A stretch of 64,000 nt of DNA from Pseudomonas sp. 10S4 (GTDB lineage: Bacteria > Pseudomonadota > Gammaproteobacteria > Pseudomonadales > Pseudomonadaceae): the NCBI RefSeq assembly GCF_034344865.1, contig NZ_CP133774.1, positions 5,084,001-5,148,000 on the forward strand, in the 5' to 3' direction. The position numbers and the translations under genes were made by a program. Positions 18,143 to 30,071 of the stretch are shown here, one piece after another. The stretch's first letter is position 1. Each line of letters begins with the position of its first letter. Below the pieces are notes generated by a model. The model was not told the DNA's origin. It searched no databases and worked only from the letters and a program-made list of their open reading frames with translations.

Positions 18143-18655
18143 AGTATTTTCCAATCTTGTGGCAAATGCATTATTCACATGTCCGAGGCCCAGATCTCGG
18201 ACAGGATGTGAGTGGTCCCCCTCTGTGTTTCGACAAACTTTCGGTGCTGTTTTCGCTAACTAGAAACCTCCATTGGTTGTAGTGGTGCGTTGCTGCTTTA
18301 TGCTTCAAAAAAAGTACAAAAACGCTCAGCGAAACACCGAGCGGTCACTTCGGGCAACTGTTCAGCACACCTGAACGAATGCCGTGGATGAATATTTTGT
18401 CCTGAACTCAATCGTGCTGGAGCAGGAAACGTTTCGCAACGTTAGTGCTGCCAATGTCGGTATCGATCAGGCTTTTCAGCTTGATCATAAGCTGGCCGGC
18501 GCGGCGCCTGACACCCACGAAGCCGTGCATTCGAGCATCGAGTCGTTCAATGGGCAATCATTGGCCAGGACAGTCTGAGGCAACTCAGGCAGGGCTTTGG
18601 TCGCGCAGCAACTAGCGATCAGTTCACATATAAGTTGTTGCCCGACCTAATACTT
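18143..18655. other. Intergenic region between tetR and cscY
   Basis: About 510 bases between convergent genes. It holds a GTCCGAG/CTCGGAC stem (18181-18202) and a minus-strand terminator. The frame at 18384-18578 has no recognisable family. Confidence 0.4.
18307..18343 (-). terminator. Rho-independent terminator, minus strand
   Basis: On the minus strand a 9-bp stem (CGCTCGGTG / CGCTGAGCG, two wobble pairs, TTT loop) is followed by TTTTTG and a second T-run. It lies about 310 bases beyond the cscY stop and would end that transcript. Confidence 0.55.
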
Positions 18656-20268
<1,613 letters not shown>

Positions 20269-20436
20269 AAATAACCCTCTTGTTTTTGTATTTGGGTACC
20301 GCAAACACCTTTCGAACATATCCCCGGCTCCAGTCGGGCTGGGGCTTCTGCGGGATCGTTCAGCGCGATATCTGCGCCCTTTGCATTGCGCTCCACTTGA
20401 CAGCTAACCGTTTGGGGATGCGTAATGTGGCGCGAT

Positions 20437-20448
20437 GTTAACGTTAAC
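20437..20448. promoter_or_regulatory. Candidate CscR (LacI-type) operator
   Basis: A perfect 12-bp palindrome, GTTAACGTTAAC, lies between divergent cscY and cscB, 26 bases before the cscB start. A second LacI-like half pattern (TAACCGTTT) lies at 20404-20412. The LacI-family CscR is encoded downstream, so this is the natural binding site controlling both directions. Confidence 0.55.
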
Positions 20449-20474
20449 TTAAATAAAAACAAGAGGGTCGTCAC

Positions 20475-21767
20475 ATGCAGCTTGCAGTCAAACGTGAGTA
20501 CTGGCTTATCAGTGGTTTGTTGTTTTTCTTCTTCTTTTCGTGGTCATCCAGCTATTCGCTTTTCTCGATCTGGCTTCATCGAGTCATTGGACTGAATGGC
20601 ACGGAAACCGGATTTATTTTCGCAGCCAACGCCATTGCGGCACTGCTGATTCAGCCGTTCTATGGCGCTCTTCAAGACCGACTTGGGCTGTCCAAAAAGC
20701 TCCTGGTGTGGATTGGCATCCTGCTCTGTGCCGCCGCCCCGTTTGCGATTTATGTATATGCCAGCCTGCTGGCGCAGAACGTGGTGTTGGGCGCCGTGGT
20801 CGGCGCGGCTTTCCTGGCGCTTGCAATGCTCGCGGGAGTGGGCGTGATCGAGTCGTATACGGAGAGGCTGTCGCGTCATGCGGGATTTGAGTTCGGGACA
20901 ACCAGAATGTGGGGGTCGCTGGGCTGGGCCAGCGCGACAGGCATTGTCGGCGTGGTCTTCAACATTGACCCGGACATCGCGTTTTACATGAGCAGCACTG
21001 CCGGCGTCGTGTTCTTGTTAATCCTGTTTCGACTGGATTTGAGCAGGTTCAACCAACCAAAAGTGCAAACCGGTGAGGAAGCCGCCAAGCCCGTACGCCT
21101 GCACGATCTTTGGACATTGCTGACACTGCCGCGTTTCTGGGCATTCAGCTTGTACCTGACTGGTGTGTGTGGGATCTACATGATCTACGAACAGCAGTTT
21201 CCGGTGTATTTCTCCTCGTTTTTCCCCACCCCAGAGGAGGGCACCCGAGCCTACGGCTACCTGAATTCATCCCAGGTACTCGTCGAGGCGGTATTGATGC
21301 TATTCGCCCCCTGGGTGGTCAGCCGCACGGGCGCCAAATACGGATTGATCCTGGCCGGCAGCATCATGTTCGTGCGTATTCTTGGCTCCGGGCTGGCAAC
21401 GGAGGCCTGGACCATCGCTGCCTGCAAGATGTTGCACGCTTTGGAAGTGCCAATCCTGCTGGTCTCGATATTCAAATACATTTCGTTCAACTTCGATTCC
21501 AGGTTGTCCGCCTCTATCTATCTGGTGGGATTCCAGTTCGCCCAGCAATTGACCGCAATGCTGCTGTCGCCGCTCGTGGGCTACGGCTACGACCATATTG
21601 GGTTCTCGAGCGTTTACGTGCTGATGGCTGGCCTGGTCGGTGGTTGCCTGCTGCTGTCATGGAACCTGTTGCGCACGGACCCGGTCCGAAAACCCTCCCA
21701 AGCAAAGGTTGCCGAATCGCTGGAGCTTCCTGCCATTGCTCAATCTGCCACTCGTTACGAACCCTAG
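20475..21767 (+). CDS. cscB: Sucrose:proton symporter CscB (LacY-type MFS)
   Basis: A 430-residue, twelve-helix transporter of the oligosaccharide:H+ symporter family. The first helix carries LLFFFFFSWSSSYSLFSIWL and the loop 2-3 motif is GALQDRLGLSKK, both as in LacY/CscB. The gene lies between cscY (divergent) and cscA (13 bases downstream, same strand). In Pseudomonas protegens the equivalent cscRABY set gives growth on sucrose. Confidence 0.9.
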   Translation: MQLAVKREYWLISGLLFFFFFSWSSSYSLFSIWLHRVIGLNGTETGFIFAANAIAALLIQPFYGALQDRLGLSKKLLVWIGILLCAAAPFAIYVYASLLAQNVVLGAVVGAAFLALAMLAGVGVIESYTERLSRHAGFEFGTTRMWGSLGWASATGIVGVVFNIDPDIAFYMSSTAGVVFLLILFRLDLSRFNQPKVQTGEEAAKPVRLHDLWTLLTLPRFWAFSLYLTGVCGIYMIYEQQFPVYFSSFFPTPEEGTRAYGYLNSSQVLVEAVLMLFAPWVVSRTGAKYGLILAGSIMFVRILGSGLATEAWTIAACKMLHALEVPILLVSIFKYISFNFDSRLSASIYLVGFQFAQQLTAMLLSPLVGYGYDHIGFSSVYVLMAGLVGGCLLLSWNLLRTDPVRKPSQAKVAESLELPAIAQSATRYEP

Positions 21768-21780
21768 AAAGGACCAAGCC

Positions 21781-23255
21781 ATGCACGCTGCACTGCTGGA
21801 CGAAGCGCATCGCGCCATCGAAACAAAGCTACCCGAACGCGGCGACGACTATCGCCTCGGTTATCACCTGTCGCCGCCGGTGGGATGGATGAATGACCCC
21901 AATGGACTGGTTTTTTTCGCGGTGAATACCATGTGTTCTACCAGCATCATCCTTACTCTGCGCAGTGGGGGCCGATGTTTTGGGGGCATGCCAAGAGCCG
22001 CGACCTGGTGCATTGGGAACATCTGCCCATAGCGCTGGCCCCCAGCGATTCCTATGACCGTGACGGGTGTTTTTCAGGATCGGCGGTGGTCGCGGACGAT
22101 ACGCTTTATCTGATCTACACCGGGCACACCTGGTTGGGAGAACCGGGCGATGACCAGAACATTCGCCAGGTCCAATGCCTGGCCAGCAGTACGGATGGCA
22201 TTACCTTTACCAAGCACGGGCCGGTGATCGAAACACCGCCCGATCCGCAGATCATGCATTTTCGCGACCCAAAAGTCTGGCAGCGAGGCGAGCAGTGGTG
22301 GATGGCGCTTGGCGCTCGTCAAGGCGACGACCCGCAACTCCTGCTCTATCGCTCCGAGGACCTGCATCACTGGGAGTATCTGAGCTGTGCCCTGCAAGGT
22401 CAGCGAGAGCCGGACGGCTACATGTGGGAATGCCCGGATCTGTTCGAACTGGATAGCTGCGACGTTTTTCTCTATTCGCCGCAAGGCCTGAAGCCCAGTG
22501 GCTACGACAACTGGAACAAGTTCCAGAACAGCTATCGAATGGGCCTACTAGACGACACCGGGTGCTTCAGCGAATGCGGTAAGCTGCGCGAACTTGATCA
22601 CGGTCACGATTTTTATGCCGCGCAGACTCTGCTGGCACCGGACGGGCGCCGCCTGTTGTGGGCGTGGATGGATATGTGGGACAGCCCGATGCCGAGTCAG
22701 GCGCAACACTGGTGTGGTGCGCTGTCGTTGCCCCGCGAGCTGAGCCGCGACGGCGAACGGCTGCGCATGCGTCCGGCCCGGGAGTTGGCGGCGCTAAGGA
22801 CGTCACGACGGATGCTGCAGATCGGAGCAGTCGAATCCCGGAGCCACACACTTGATGTACGTGGTGCCCTGCTAGAGTTTGAGCTTGAACTGGATCTGGC
22901 CGGCAGCAACGCTGAGCGCTTTGGCCTGGCGCTGCGCTGCAGCGAAGACCAGCAGGAGCGGACATTGTTGTATTTCGATGCCATGGCCCGCCGACTGGTT
23001 CTCGACCGGCAAAACTCGGGAGCGGGCGTGAGCGGTGTTCGCAGCGTCCCGGTGACTGTCGAGCAAACGCGGATAGCCCTGCGGATTTTTCTCGATCGCT
23101 CTTCCATTGAAGTGTTCGTCGACGATGGCGCCTATAGCCTTACCAGCCGGATTTATCCACGGCCCGAAAGCCTCCAGGTCAGCGCTTTCGCAGTTAATGG
23201 GGTAGGGGTGTTCGGGGAAACTTCTGTCTGGAACCTCGCCGATCTCCAACTCTGA
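21781..23255 (+). pseudogene. cscA: Sucrose hydrolase CscA (GH32), frame break in T7 run
   Basis: A GH32 beta-fructosidase in two frames as sequenced. The 5' part from ATG 21781 carries WMNDPNG with the nucleophile Asp. The frame is lost in the T7 run 21911-21917. One extra T gives LVFFRGEYHVFYQHHPY and the remainder, including FRDPK (transition-state Asp), ECPDLF (acid/base Glu) and a beta-sandwich C-terminus ending ETSVWNLADLQL. The restored length is about 491 residues, normal for the family. It cleaves imported sucrose to glucose and fructose. A sequencing error is more likely than a real mutation, since all catalytic motifs are kept. Confidence 0.9.
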
Positions 23256-23302
23256 ATGCACCTGAAGTGCCATTCATGCAGTCTGCTGCCAGGCATCGTG
23301 TT

Positions 23303-23325
23303 GTCATGCTTTTATCAAGCATGAC
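23303..23325. promoter_or_regulatory. Inverted repeat between cscA and cscR
   Basis: GTCATGCTT and AAGCATGAC form perfect 9-bp arms with a 5-base loop, 36 bases before the cscR start. There is no T-run, so it could be an operator for autoregulation of cscR or an mRNA stem. Confidence 0.4.
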
Positions 23326-23360
23326 ATGATGCCCGGCCAGACAAGCAAGGGCACCCGCGA

Positions 23361-24359
23361 ATGGCTTCAGTTAAAGATGTCGCACGGCTGGCGGGGGTTT
23401 CCTTCATGACCGTTTCCAGGGCACTCAACACTCCGGAAAAGCTGAACCAGGAAACCCTGGCGAAAGTTCGTCAAGCGGTCGAGGCCTTGGGCTATGTCCC
23501 CAGCCTTTCTGCTCGCAAGATCCGTGGTGGTCACTCCAGTGGCAAGACCATTGGCGTCTTCGCGCTGGATACCGCGACAACCCCCTTCGCCGTGGAAATG
23601 CTCCTTTCAATGGAGCGCACGGCACGAGAAAACGGCTGGAACGTTTTCATCCTCAACGTGTTCGAAGCGCCGCCGAGTCAGCAGGCCATCGACCTGATGC
23701 TGTCCCATCAACCCGACGGGATCATTTTCAGCGCCATGCAGTTACGCACCGTGGAGATCCCCCCGGTGCTGCGCAGCCTGCCGCTGGTGCTGAGTAATTG
23801 CATGAGTTCAGAACCCGGCGTGGCCTGTTACGTGCCCGACGACGCAGACGGTCAGTATCAGGCCGTGCGACAGGTGCTGAAACGAGGCTACCGGCATCCG
23901 TTGTGCATCAACCTGCCGCAAGCCAGCCTGGCCTGGGAGCCGCGCCAGATGGGATTGCGTCGTGCCCTCACAGAGGCCGGGATGTCCGCGGACGATGTTC
24001 CTCAATACAACCTGTCGACCGATGACGCCTATCAGGAAACGATTGGAGTACTGGAGAACCAATTGCGGGGATTAAAAGGAAGACCGGCATTCGATCTGCT
24101 TATTTGCGGTAACGACCGCATCGCGTTGGTCGCCTATCAATTCTTGCTCGGTCGCGGTTTGCGTATTCCGGCCGAGGTGGCGGTTCTGGGTTACGACAAT
24201 ATGATCGGTGTTGCCGAGTTGTTCTATCCGCCGTTGAGCACTGTGCAACTGCCGTATTACGAGATGGGGCGTCGCGCTGCCCAGTATGTGATTGAAGGCA
24301 GGAACGAAACCACGATTCACAGGGTTGAATGCCCGCTGGTTGAGCGTGAGTCCTGTTAA
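23361..24359 (+). CDS. cscR: LacI-family sucrose regulator CscR
   Basis: A 332-residue LacI protein: helix-turn-helix VKDVARLAGVSFMTVSRALN at residues 4-23, the hinge LSARKIRGG near 50, and a periplasmic-binding-protein-like sensor domain (FALDTATTPFAVEML near 72, GYDNMIGVAELFYPPLSTV near 277). It follows cscA in the same direction and is expected to repress cscY and cscBA in the absence of sucrose or fructose. Confidence 0.88.
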   Translation: MASVKDVARLAGVSFMTVSRALNTPEKLNQETLAKVRQAVEALGYVPSLSARKIRGGHSSGKTIGVFALDTATTPFAVEMLLSMERTARENGWNVFILNVFEAPPSQQAIDLMLSHQPDGIIFSAMQLRTVEIPPVLRSLPLVLSNCMSSEPGVACYVPDDADGQYQAVRQVLKRGYRHPLCINLPQASLAWEPRQMGLRRALTEAGMSADDVPQYNLSTDDAYQETIGVLENQLRGLKGRPAFDLLICGNDRIALVAYQFLLGRGLRIPAEVAVLGYDNMIGVAELFYPPLSTVQLPYYEMGRRAAQYVIEGRNETTIHRVECPLVERESC

Positions 24360-24472
24360 CAACGATGTTGCATGGCCCGCACAGTTCAGTAGTCGTCCGA
24401 ACGCCTTCACTCCTCACCCGATCTGAAACAGACCGACAAAGTGCGCGCCAAGACGCGCACCTTGATCAGTAC

Positions 24473-25264
24473 TTACTCGGCACTTCTGTCGTTATGGCTG
24501 GAGACGAATTGCCGAAAGCGTTCGGTGGGCAAACCTTCGAACAGTTCTGCTGGCGTACCCTGGGCGTCGATCAGGCCACCGTGCATGAACACCACCCGAT
24601 TCGACACGTGCCGGGCAAAGCCCATCTCGTGCGTGACTACTAGCATGGTGCGGCCTTCTTCGGCCAGAGAACGCATCACCCGCAACACCTCTCCAACGAG
24701 TTCAGGGTCAAGTGCCGAGGTCGGCTCGTCGAACAACATGACTTGGGGATTCATCGCCAGTGCGCGCGCTATCGCTACGCGTTGCTGCTGTCCGCCGGAC
24801 AAGTGCGCGGGGTAATAGTCGCGGCGATCGTACAGGCCGACCTTGTGCAACAGGGCCTCAGCTTCCTCGATACATTCGGCACGGGAGCGCTTGAGAACCC
24901 GCATTGGGCCCTCAATGACGTTCTGCAGCACCGTCATGTGCGCGAACAGGTTGAACGCCTGGAAGACCATGCCCAGGCAACTGCGCATGCGTTCAACCTG
25001 GCGGCCGTTGCTCGGGGTCTGGCGGCCGTCGGCATGCTGCTTCATTTCGATCACTTCACCATTGACGCTAATGATGCCTTGATCGGGCGTTTCCAGAAGG
25101 TTAATGCAACGCAGGAAAGTACTTTTACCGGATCCACTGGCGCCGAGGATCGAGATCACGTCGCCCTTGTGGGCTTCCAGGGAAATGCCCTTGAGGACAT
25201 GTGCGTTGCCGAAGGACTTCTGAATGTTAGTTACCGACAAGGCTGAAGCGGGCTGAGTGCTCAT
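24473..25264 (-). CDS. Polar amino-acid ABC transporter, ATP-binding protein (HisP/OccP type)
   Basis: A 263-residue ABC ATPase: Walker [10 protein letters not shown] near residue 36, Q-loop VFQAFNLF, signature LSGGQQQR near 158, Walker [15 protein letters not shown] near 176, and H-loop VTHEMGFA. It is closest in pattern to HisP/OccP/GlnQ proteins, which power uptake of basic amino acids and opines. It is the last gene of the set (binding protein, two permeases, ATPase), all on the minus strand. Confidence 0.88.
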   Translation of the reverse strand: MSTQPASALSVTNIQKSFGNAHVLKGISLEAHKGDVISILGASGSGKSTFLRCINLLETPDQGIISVNGEVIEMKQHADGRQTPSNGRQVERMRSCLGMVFQAFNLFAHMTVLQNVIEGPMRVLKRSRAECIEEAEALLHKVGLYDRRDYYPAHLSGGQQQRVAIARALAMNPQVMLFDEPTSALDPELVGEVLRVMRSLAEEGRTMLVVTHEMGFARHVSNRVVFMHGGLIDAQGTPAELFEGLPTERFRQFVSSHNDRSAE

Positions 25265-25282
25265 GGCATGCTCCGTATCAAA

Positions 25283-26020
25283 TCAAGAATGGGTAGGCAG
25301 CGAAGGGCTGGCTTTTTTGATGGCGTCGACCGGCCGCTCACGCAAGTGCGGCGAGAGGCGATACTCGAGCCAGGCGACAGCACGCACGACCAGGAAATTC
25401 AGCACCAGGTAGATCAAGGCCGCGCAAATGAACACTTCCATCGTGCGATAGGTGCGCTGGATGATCTGTTGAGCGACGCCAGTGACGTCCCAGACAGTCA
25501 CCAGGCTGGCCAGCGCCGTGGACTTGACCAGCAAAATGGCTTCGGTGGAGTAGGCCGGCAGGGCCTGGCGCAAGGTAACCGGCGCAATGATCCGGCGTAG
25601 CAGTTCCCAGGGCGACATGCCCACGGCCTTGCCCGCCTCAATCTGCCCCTGTGGCACGCTGAGCAGTCCGCCGCGAATGATTTCGGCGGTATAACCAGCA
25701 GTACACAAGGCCAGTGAAGCTACCGCGCAGCCATAGGGCGACCGAAGCAGTACCCAGGCGAAGCTGTCGCGAATGGCCGGGAACTGGCCCAGTCCGTAGT
25801 AAATCAGGAACATTTGAATCAGCAGCGGCGTACCGCGAAACAACATGATGTAGAACCGCGCTGGGTAGCTGAAAAACCACCAGCGGCTGACCCGCAGGCT
25901 GACAATGCCGACAGACAGGGTCAGGCCGATCACCAATGAGCTGAAAAACAGCGTCAGCGTGGTGGGTAGCGCGGCCAGAAGCTTGAGCATGGTGTCCGCG
26001 AGGAACGGAAAATCGATCAT
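25283..26020 (-). CDS. Polar amino-acid ABC transporter permease (HisM-like)
   Basis: A 245-residue membrane protein with about five helices and the EAA loop AGKAVGMSPWELLRRIIAPV near residue 130 of the His/Glu/Gln/Arg permease class (RGTPLLIQMFLIYYG near residue 60 is typical). It pairs with the next permease to form the channel. Confidence 0.87.
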   Translation of the reverse strand: MIDFPFLADTMLKLLAALPTTLTLFFSSLVIGLTLSVGIVSLRVSRWWFFSYPARFYIMLFRGTPLLIQMFLIYYGLGQFPAIRDSFAWVLLRSPYGCAVASLALCTAGYTAEIIRGGLLSVPQGQIEAGKAVGMSPWELLRRIIAPVTLRQALPAYSTEAILLVKSTALASLVTVWDVTGVAQQIIQRTYRTMEVFICAALIYLVLNFLVVRAVAWLEYRLSPHLRERPVDAIKKASPSLPTHS

Positions 26021-26041
26021 AAGTGTCGCTCCCGACTCGAA

Positions 26042-26758
26042 CTAGACTGGGCTGCGCTGACGCGTACGGCGCACGCGAGCTTCAGCCATATGGAAAAGCC
26101 GACCGGACAGGCCAGTGAGAATGAGGTACACAGCGCCCCCGATGATGTAGAACGTGAAATATTGACGAGTGGATCCGGCCGCGACCTGACTGGCACGCAT
26201 CAACTCCACCAAACCGATGACTGAAATCAGCGCTGAGTCTTTCAGGCTCATTTGCCAGACATTGCCCAACCCGGGCAGCGCGAATCGCAGCACCTGGGGG
26301 ACCAGAATCCGTTTGAAGCGCATCGCGCGGGTCATGCCAATGGCCAGCCCGGCTTCAAGTTCGCCTTTGGACACCGCGAGAAAAGCGCCACGGTAGACTT
26401 CAGCCTGATAGGAGCCGGAAATCAGCCCGACCGCCAACGCCCCGACCAGAAAGGGCGGCACGTCGATATAGCCTTCACCGCCGAACCAGTGGCCAACCGC
26501 GGTCACCACACTGGCTCCACCAAAATAGAACAAGTAGATCACCAGCAACTCGGGGATCCCCCTGAACAGTATCGAGTACAGATCTCCCAGCCAGCGCAAA
26601 CTGCGCTGGCGGGATAGCTTGGCAGCAGCGACCAGGCTGCCAAATACCGCCCCCACCAGCAGGGCTGCCAGGGTCAATATCACGGTCATGCCCGCTGCCT
26701 TGAGCAGCGCCATTCCCCAGCCTGAGTCACCGAAACTGAGTAGCTGCAAGAGGTTCAT
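26042..26758 (-). CDS. Polar amino-acid ABC transporter permease (HisQ-like)
   Basis: About 238 residues, five to six helices, with FRGIPELLVIYLFYFGG and the EAA loop LAIGMTRAMRFKRILVPQV of this permease class. The start ATG 26758 (MNLLQLL) is preferred to a GTG twelve bases upstream because of the GTGGGA site before it. A stem-loop separates it from the binding-protein gene. Confidence 0.86.
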   Translation of the reverse strand: MNLLQLLSFGDSGWGMALLKAAGMTVILTLAALLVGAVFGSLVAAAKLSRQRSLRWLGDLYSILFRGIPELLVIYLFYFGGASVVTAVGHWFGGEGYIDVPPFLVGALAVGLISGSYQAEVYRGAFLAVSKGELEAGLAIGMTRAMRFKRILVPQVLRFALPGLGNVWQMSLKDSALISVIGLVELMRASQVAAGSTRQYFTFYIIGGAVYLILTGLSGRLFHMAEARVRRTRQRSPV

Positions 26759-26790
26759 AGAGGGTCCCACTTATGAAAAGGTTTAAGCAG

Positions 26791-26816
26791 GCCCGGCAAC
26801 CATTACGGTGCCGGGC
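26791..26816. promoter_or_regulatory. Intercistronic stem-loop after the binding-protein gene
   Basis: GCCCGGCA / TGCCGGGC 8-bp arms with a 10-base loop lie between the binding-protein stop and the first permease. Such stems stabilise or limit transcription so that the binding protein is made in excess. Confidence 0.55.
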
Positions 26817-26825
26817 CATTCAGAA

Positions 26826-27683
26826 TCATTGCTTAGGGGTAAGGTCTGCCTTGAACCACTTCTCGCTCAGTTTCTTGATCGTACCGTCAGCCATGGCTTC
26901 CTTGAGGGCTGCGTCGAACTTGGCTTTCAGCTCAGGGTCTTTCTGACGGAAGCCCAGCGCTTCGCCTTCACCCCAGATCGGACCTTTGATGACAGGCCCG
27001 GTAAAAACCAGCGGTTTGTTCTCAGGCTTGTCCATGACCGAGTTGAAGAAAGTCACGTCATCGAACGATACGTCGATACGGCCGGCAAGCAGATCGAGAA
27101 TGGCTTCGGCGGAGCTGCCGTACTCACGGATAGTCGCCACATCCTTGAAGTTCTGATCAATGAATGAGGTGTAAATCGTGCCCGAGGCGATACCAATGGT
27201 TTTGCCCTTGAGTGCCTTGCGCAGCTCTTCAACGCCGGCGCGTACTTCCTTGGCATCGGAACCCAGCGTAATGGCGGCATCGGCACCGGTTTTACCCGGC
27301 AACAGATCGGCTTTGAGCGCGACGAAACTGGCCGGTGTCTGGGCGTAAGGCGTCGAGAAGGCCATGACCTTCTGGCGTTCTTCGTTGATGACAATGGCGT
27401 CCATCAGCACGTCGAATTTACCGGCATTGAGGCTGGCGATCATCCCGTCCCAGTTCTGTACGACGATGTTGCACTTGAGCTTCATGCGCGGACAGATGAC
27501 ATCCATCAGCTCCGGTTCGAAGCCGCCGATTTTTCCACCCGGGAGCGTCAGGTTCCAGGGCTCATAGGCGCCCTCTGTTGCAATATTCACCGAGGTCCAC
27601 TCTTTGGCCTGCAGTGCCGGAGCACAGGCCAGAACCATTGCACTGAGCGCTACAGAACCCAACCAGCTTGATTTCTTCGACAT
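26826..27683 (-). CDS. Periplasmic amino-acid/opine-binding protein
   Basis: A 285-residue solute-binding protein. The signal peptide ends near ALQAKEW; then come NIATEGAYEPWNLTLPGGKIGGFEPELMD and VLMDAIVINEERQKVMAFS, the usual two-lobe PBP class II pattern of the HisJ/ArgT/OccT group. The insertion after TPASFVALKAD resembles octopine/nopaline-binding members, so the ligand may be an opine or a basic amino acid. It is the first gene of the transporter operon. Proximity to hutU makes histidine possible but does not prove it. Confidence 0.82.
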   Translation of the reverse strand: MSKKSSWLGSVALSAMVLACAPALQAKEWTSVNIATEGAYEPWNLTLPGGKIGGFEPELMDVICPRMKLKCNIVVQNWDGMIASLNAGKFDVLMDAIVINEERQKVMAFSTPYAQTPASFVALKADLLPGKTGADAAITLGSDAKEVRAGVEELRKALKGKTIGIASGTIYTSFIDQNFKDVATIREYGSSAEAILDLLAGRIDVSFDDVTFFNSVMDKPENKPLVFTGPVIKGPIWGEGEALGFRQKDPELKAKFDAALKEAMADGTIKKLSEKWFKADLTPKQ

Positions 27684-27768
27684 CTTGATACTTCCTGCCT
27701 AATCAATGGAGTGTTGCGAACTGATCCGGCTCAGGCCGAATCTCCAATGTCTGTGCGTACAATTATTT

Positions 27769-27780
27769 TTGTGTACACAA
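27769..27780. promoter_or_regulatory. Palindrome upstream of the ABC transporter operon
   Basis: TTGTGTACACAA is a perfect 12-bp palindrome 86 bases upstream of the binding-protein start. It resembles the HutC-like site before hutU (CTTGTA..TACAAG) and could bind a GntR-type regulator. Confidence 0.4.
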
Positions 27781-27883
27781 GACAAAACCATAAAAGCCAA
27801 CCGTCAGTTAAGCCGGTCAATTCGCACCCATAATGGTTTCAGCCTGGACAGCTTCCCCATCTCCATGTGCCCTGACCGACTGA

Positions 27884-29594
27884 TTAACCGGTAATCATCG
27901 GCAGGTTCAGGCCTTGTTCCTTGGCGCAGTCGATCGCGATCTGGTAACCCGCATCGGCGTGACGCATAACGCCGGTCGCCGGGTCGTTGTGCAGGACGCG
28001 AGCGATACGCTCGGCCGCTTCGTCCGTACCGTCGCAGACAATCACCATGCCCGAGTGCTGGGAGAAGCCCATGCCGACGCCGCCGCCGTGGTGCAGGGAA
28101 ACCCAGGTCGCGCCGCTCGCGGTGTTCAGCAGGGCGTTGAGCAGTGGCCAGTCGGACACAGCGTCGGAACCGTCTTGCATCGACTCGGTTTCGCGGTTCG
28201 GGCTGGCTACCGAACCGGAGTCCAGGTGGTCGCGACCGATGACGATTGGCGCGGACAATTCACCGCTGCGAACCATTTCGTTGAACGCCAGACCGAGCTT
28301 GGCGCGCAGGCCCAGGCCAACCCAGCAGATACGTGCCGGCAAACCCTGGAAGCTGATGCGCTCGCGGGCCATGTCCAGCCAGTTGTGCAGGTGCGCGTCG
28401 TCCGGGATCAGTTCTTTGACCTTGGCGTCGGTCTTGTAGATGTCTTGCGGATCGCCCGACAGTGCAGCCCAACGGAATGGACCGATGCCGCGGCAGAACA
28501 GCGGACGGATGTAAGCCGGGACGAAGCCTGGGAAGTCGAATGCGTTTTCCACGCCTTCTTCTTGCGCCATCTGACGGATGTTGTTGCCGTAGTCGAAGGT
28601 CGGTACGCCCATTTTCTGGAAGTCCAACATCGCTTGAACGTGCACCGCCATCGATTGCTTGGCGGCTTTCACCACGGCGGCCGGCTCGGTCTTGGCGCGA
28701 GCGCGGTACTCTTCCCAAGTCCAGCCGGCTGGCAGGTAGCCGTTGAGCGGATCGTGGGCGCTGGTCTGGTCGGTGACCATGTCCGGGCGCACGCCGCGCT
28801 TGACCAGTTCCGGCAGGATTTCAGCAGCGTTGCCCAGCAGGGCGATGGAAATCGCCTTGCCTTCCTTGGTGTATTTGGCGATGCCGGCCAGCGCGTCGTC
28901 GAGGTCGGTGGCTTGTTCATCGACATAACGGCTGTTCAGACGGAAATCGATGCTGACCTGCTGGCATTCGATGTTCAGCGAGCAAGCGCCGGCCAGGGTC
29001 GCGGCCAAAGGCTGAGCGCCGCCCATGCCGCCGAGGCCGGCAGTCAGGACCCAACGACCGGTGAGGTTGTCGTTGTAGTGTTGGCGACCGGCTTCAACGA
29101 AGGTTTCGTAGGTGCCTTGAACGATGCCCTGGGTGCCGATGTAGATCCACGAACCGGCGGTCATCTGGCCGTACATGGTCAGCCTCTGGCCTGCTCGAGC
29201 TTGCGTTGAACTCGTGGCCACGCTCGCCCAGTGCCCCGACGAGGTTGGAATTGGCGATCAGCACCCGTGGCGCCCAGGTGTGGGTGCTGGAAGACCCCGA
29301 CCGGCTTGCCGGACTGCACGAGCAGGGTCTCGTCGTCGTTCAGGTCTGGTCAGGCTTTGCAACGATCTTGTCGTACGCATTCCCAGTTACGCGCTGCACT
29401 GACCGATACCACCGTAAACCACCAGTTCTTTAGGGTTCTCGGCGACTTCGGGGTCGAGGTTGTTCATCAACATGCGCAGCGGCGCTTCAGTCATGCCAGC
29501 TCTTGGCGGTCAATTTGTTACCGCGGGCAGCGCGGATTTCGACGTCACGCCGCTTTGTAAACGTAGGCGTAGGTTTCTGGGTATTGTCAGTCAC
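27884..29594 (-). pseudogene. hutU: Urocanate hydratase HutU, 5' quarter disrupted by many indels
   Basis: From [14 protein letters not shown] onward (27884-29185) the frame is intact and highly conserved: [17 protein letters not shown] (NAD site), [23 protein letters not shown] and [17 protein letters not shown]. HutU hydrates urocanate to imidazolone propionate. The expected start is GTG 29594 with GAGGAG upstream, reading TDNTQKPTP and then [18 protein letters not shown]. Between about 29180 and 29500 the sequence holds roughly a dozen one-base indels, mostly insertions, although codons between them are conserved ([21 protein letters not shown]). This looks like poor local sequence. The full product would be about 560 residues. 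Confidence 0.85.
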
Positions 29595-29691
29595 GAAAAA
29601 GACTCCTCAGCAATCAATCCAAACCAACCCTGGCAGTGGGCAAACAGTGGACGATGGTCGAGTCTCCGTGACTCATACTCATACGTCTTTA

Positions 29692-29705
29692 CTTGTACAT
29701 ACAAG
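29692..29705. promoter_or_regulatory. HutC-like operator upstream of hutU
   Basis: CTTGTACATACAAG, an inverted repeat of CTTGTA around a 2-base centre, lies 98 bases before the hutU start. It has the form of the HutC operator described for Pseudomonas hutU. HutC is a GntR repressor released by urocanate. Confidence 0.6.
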
Positions 29706-30071
29706 CATATGCAATCAAGCGGCCAACTTGTTGGTGTGGCGTTCAATAAAACTCGGGTTTTTGCTGAAACGCCCTTGATACAAGGGTTTGCCGGGAGGCG
29801 TTTTTTTTCTGAGGTTTTTTGCGGCGGGGGGCGATTGTTACTTGAGCCTGGAATTGCGCCACTCTGGGGCGCTCGGTGACAGTTTGGGAGAATTTAGTGC
29901 GCGTTGGGAAACAGTTGGAGCCCATGAGTGTGTGGCGAGGAGGGAGGGTGCGCGGCACTGCAAAGCCCGGATTCGGTTCCAGGCTCGGCCCCAAGGCAAT
30001 CCTTCAGTCGTCGAGAAGCCGCGAAACGCATCCTCTTGACGGCCAAAGGACAGCCCTGGAGTACAACCGTT
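29706..30071. other. Intergenic region upstream of the hutU operator
   Basis: About 365 bases. It contains long T and G runs (29808-29835) and overlapping small frames with no recognisable family. No clear gene. Confidence 0.4.

Noticed and set aside
18384..18578. Possible small gene between tetR and cscY
   Set aside because: Neither strand gives a recognisable protein or start site.
27914..29209. 431-codon frame antisense to hutU
   Set aside because: Codon-position mirror of a strongly conserved gene; no recognisable domain.
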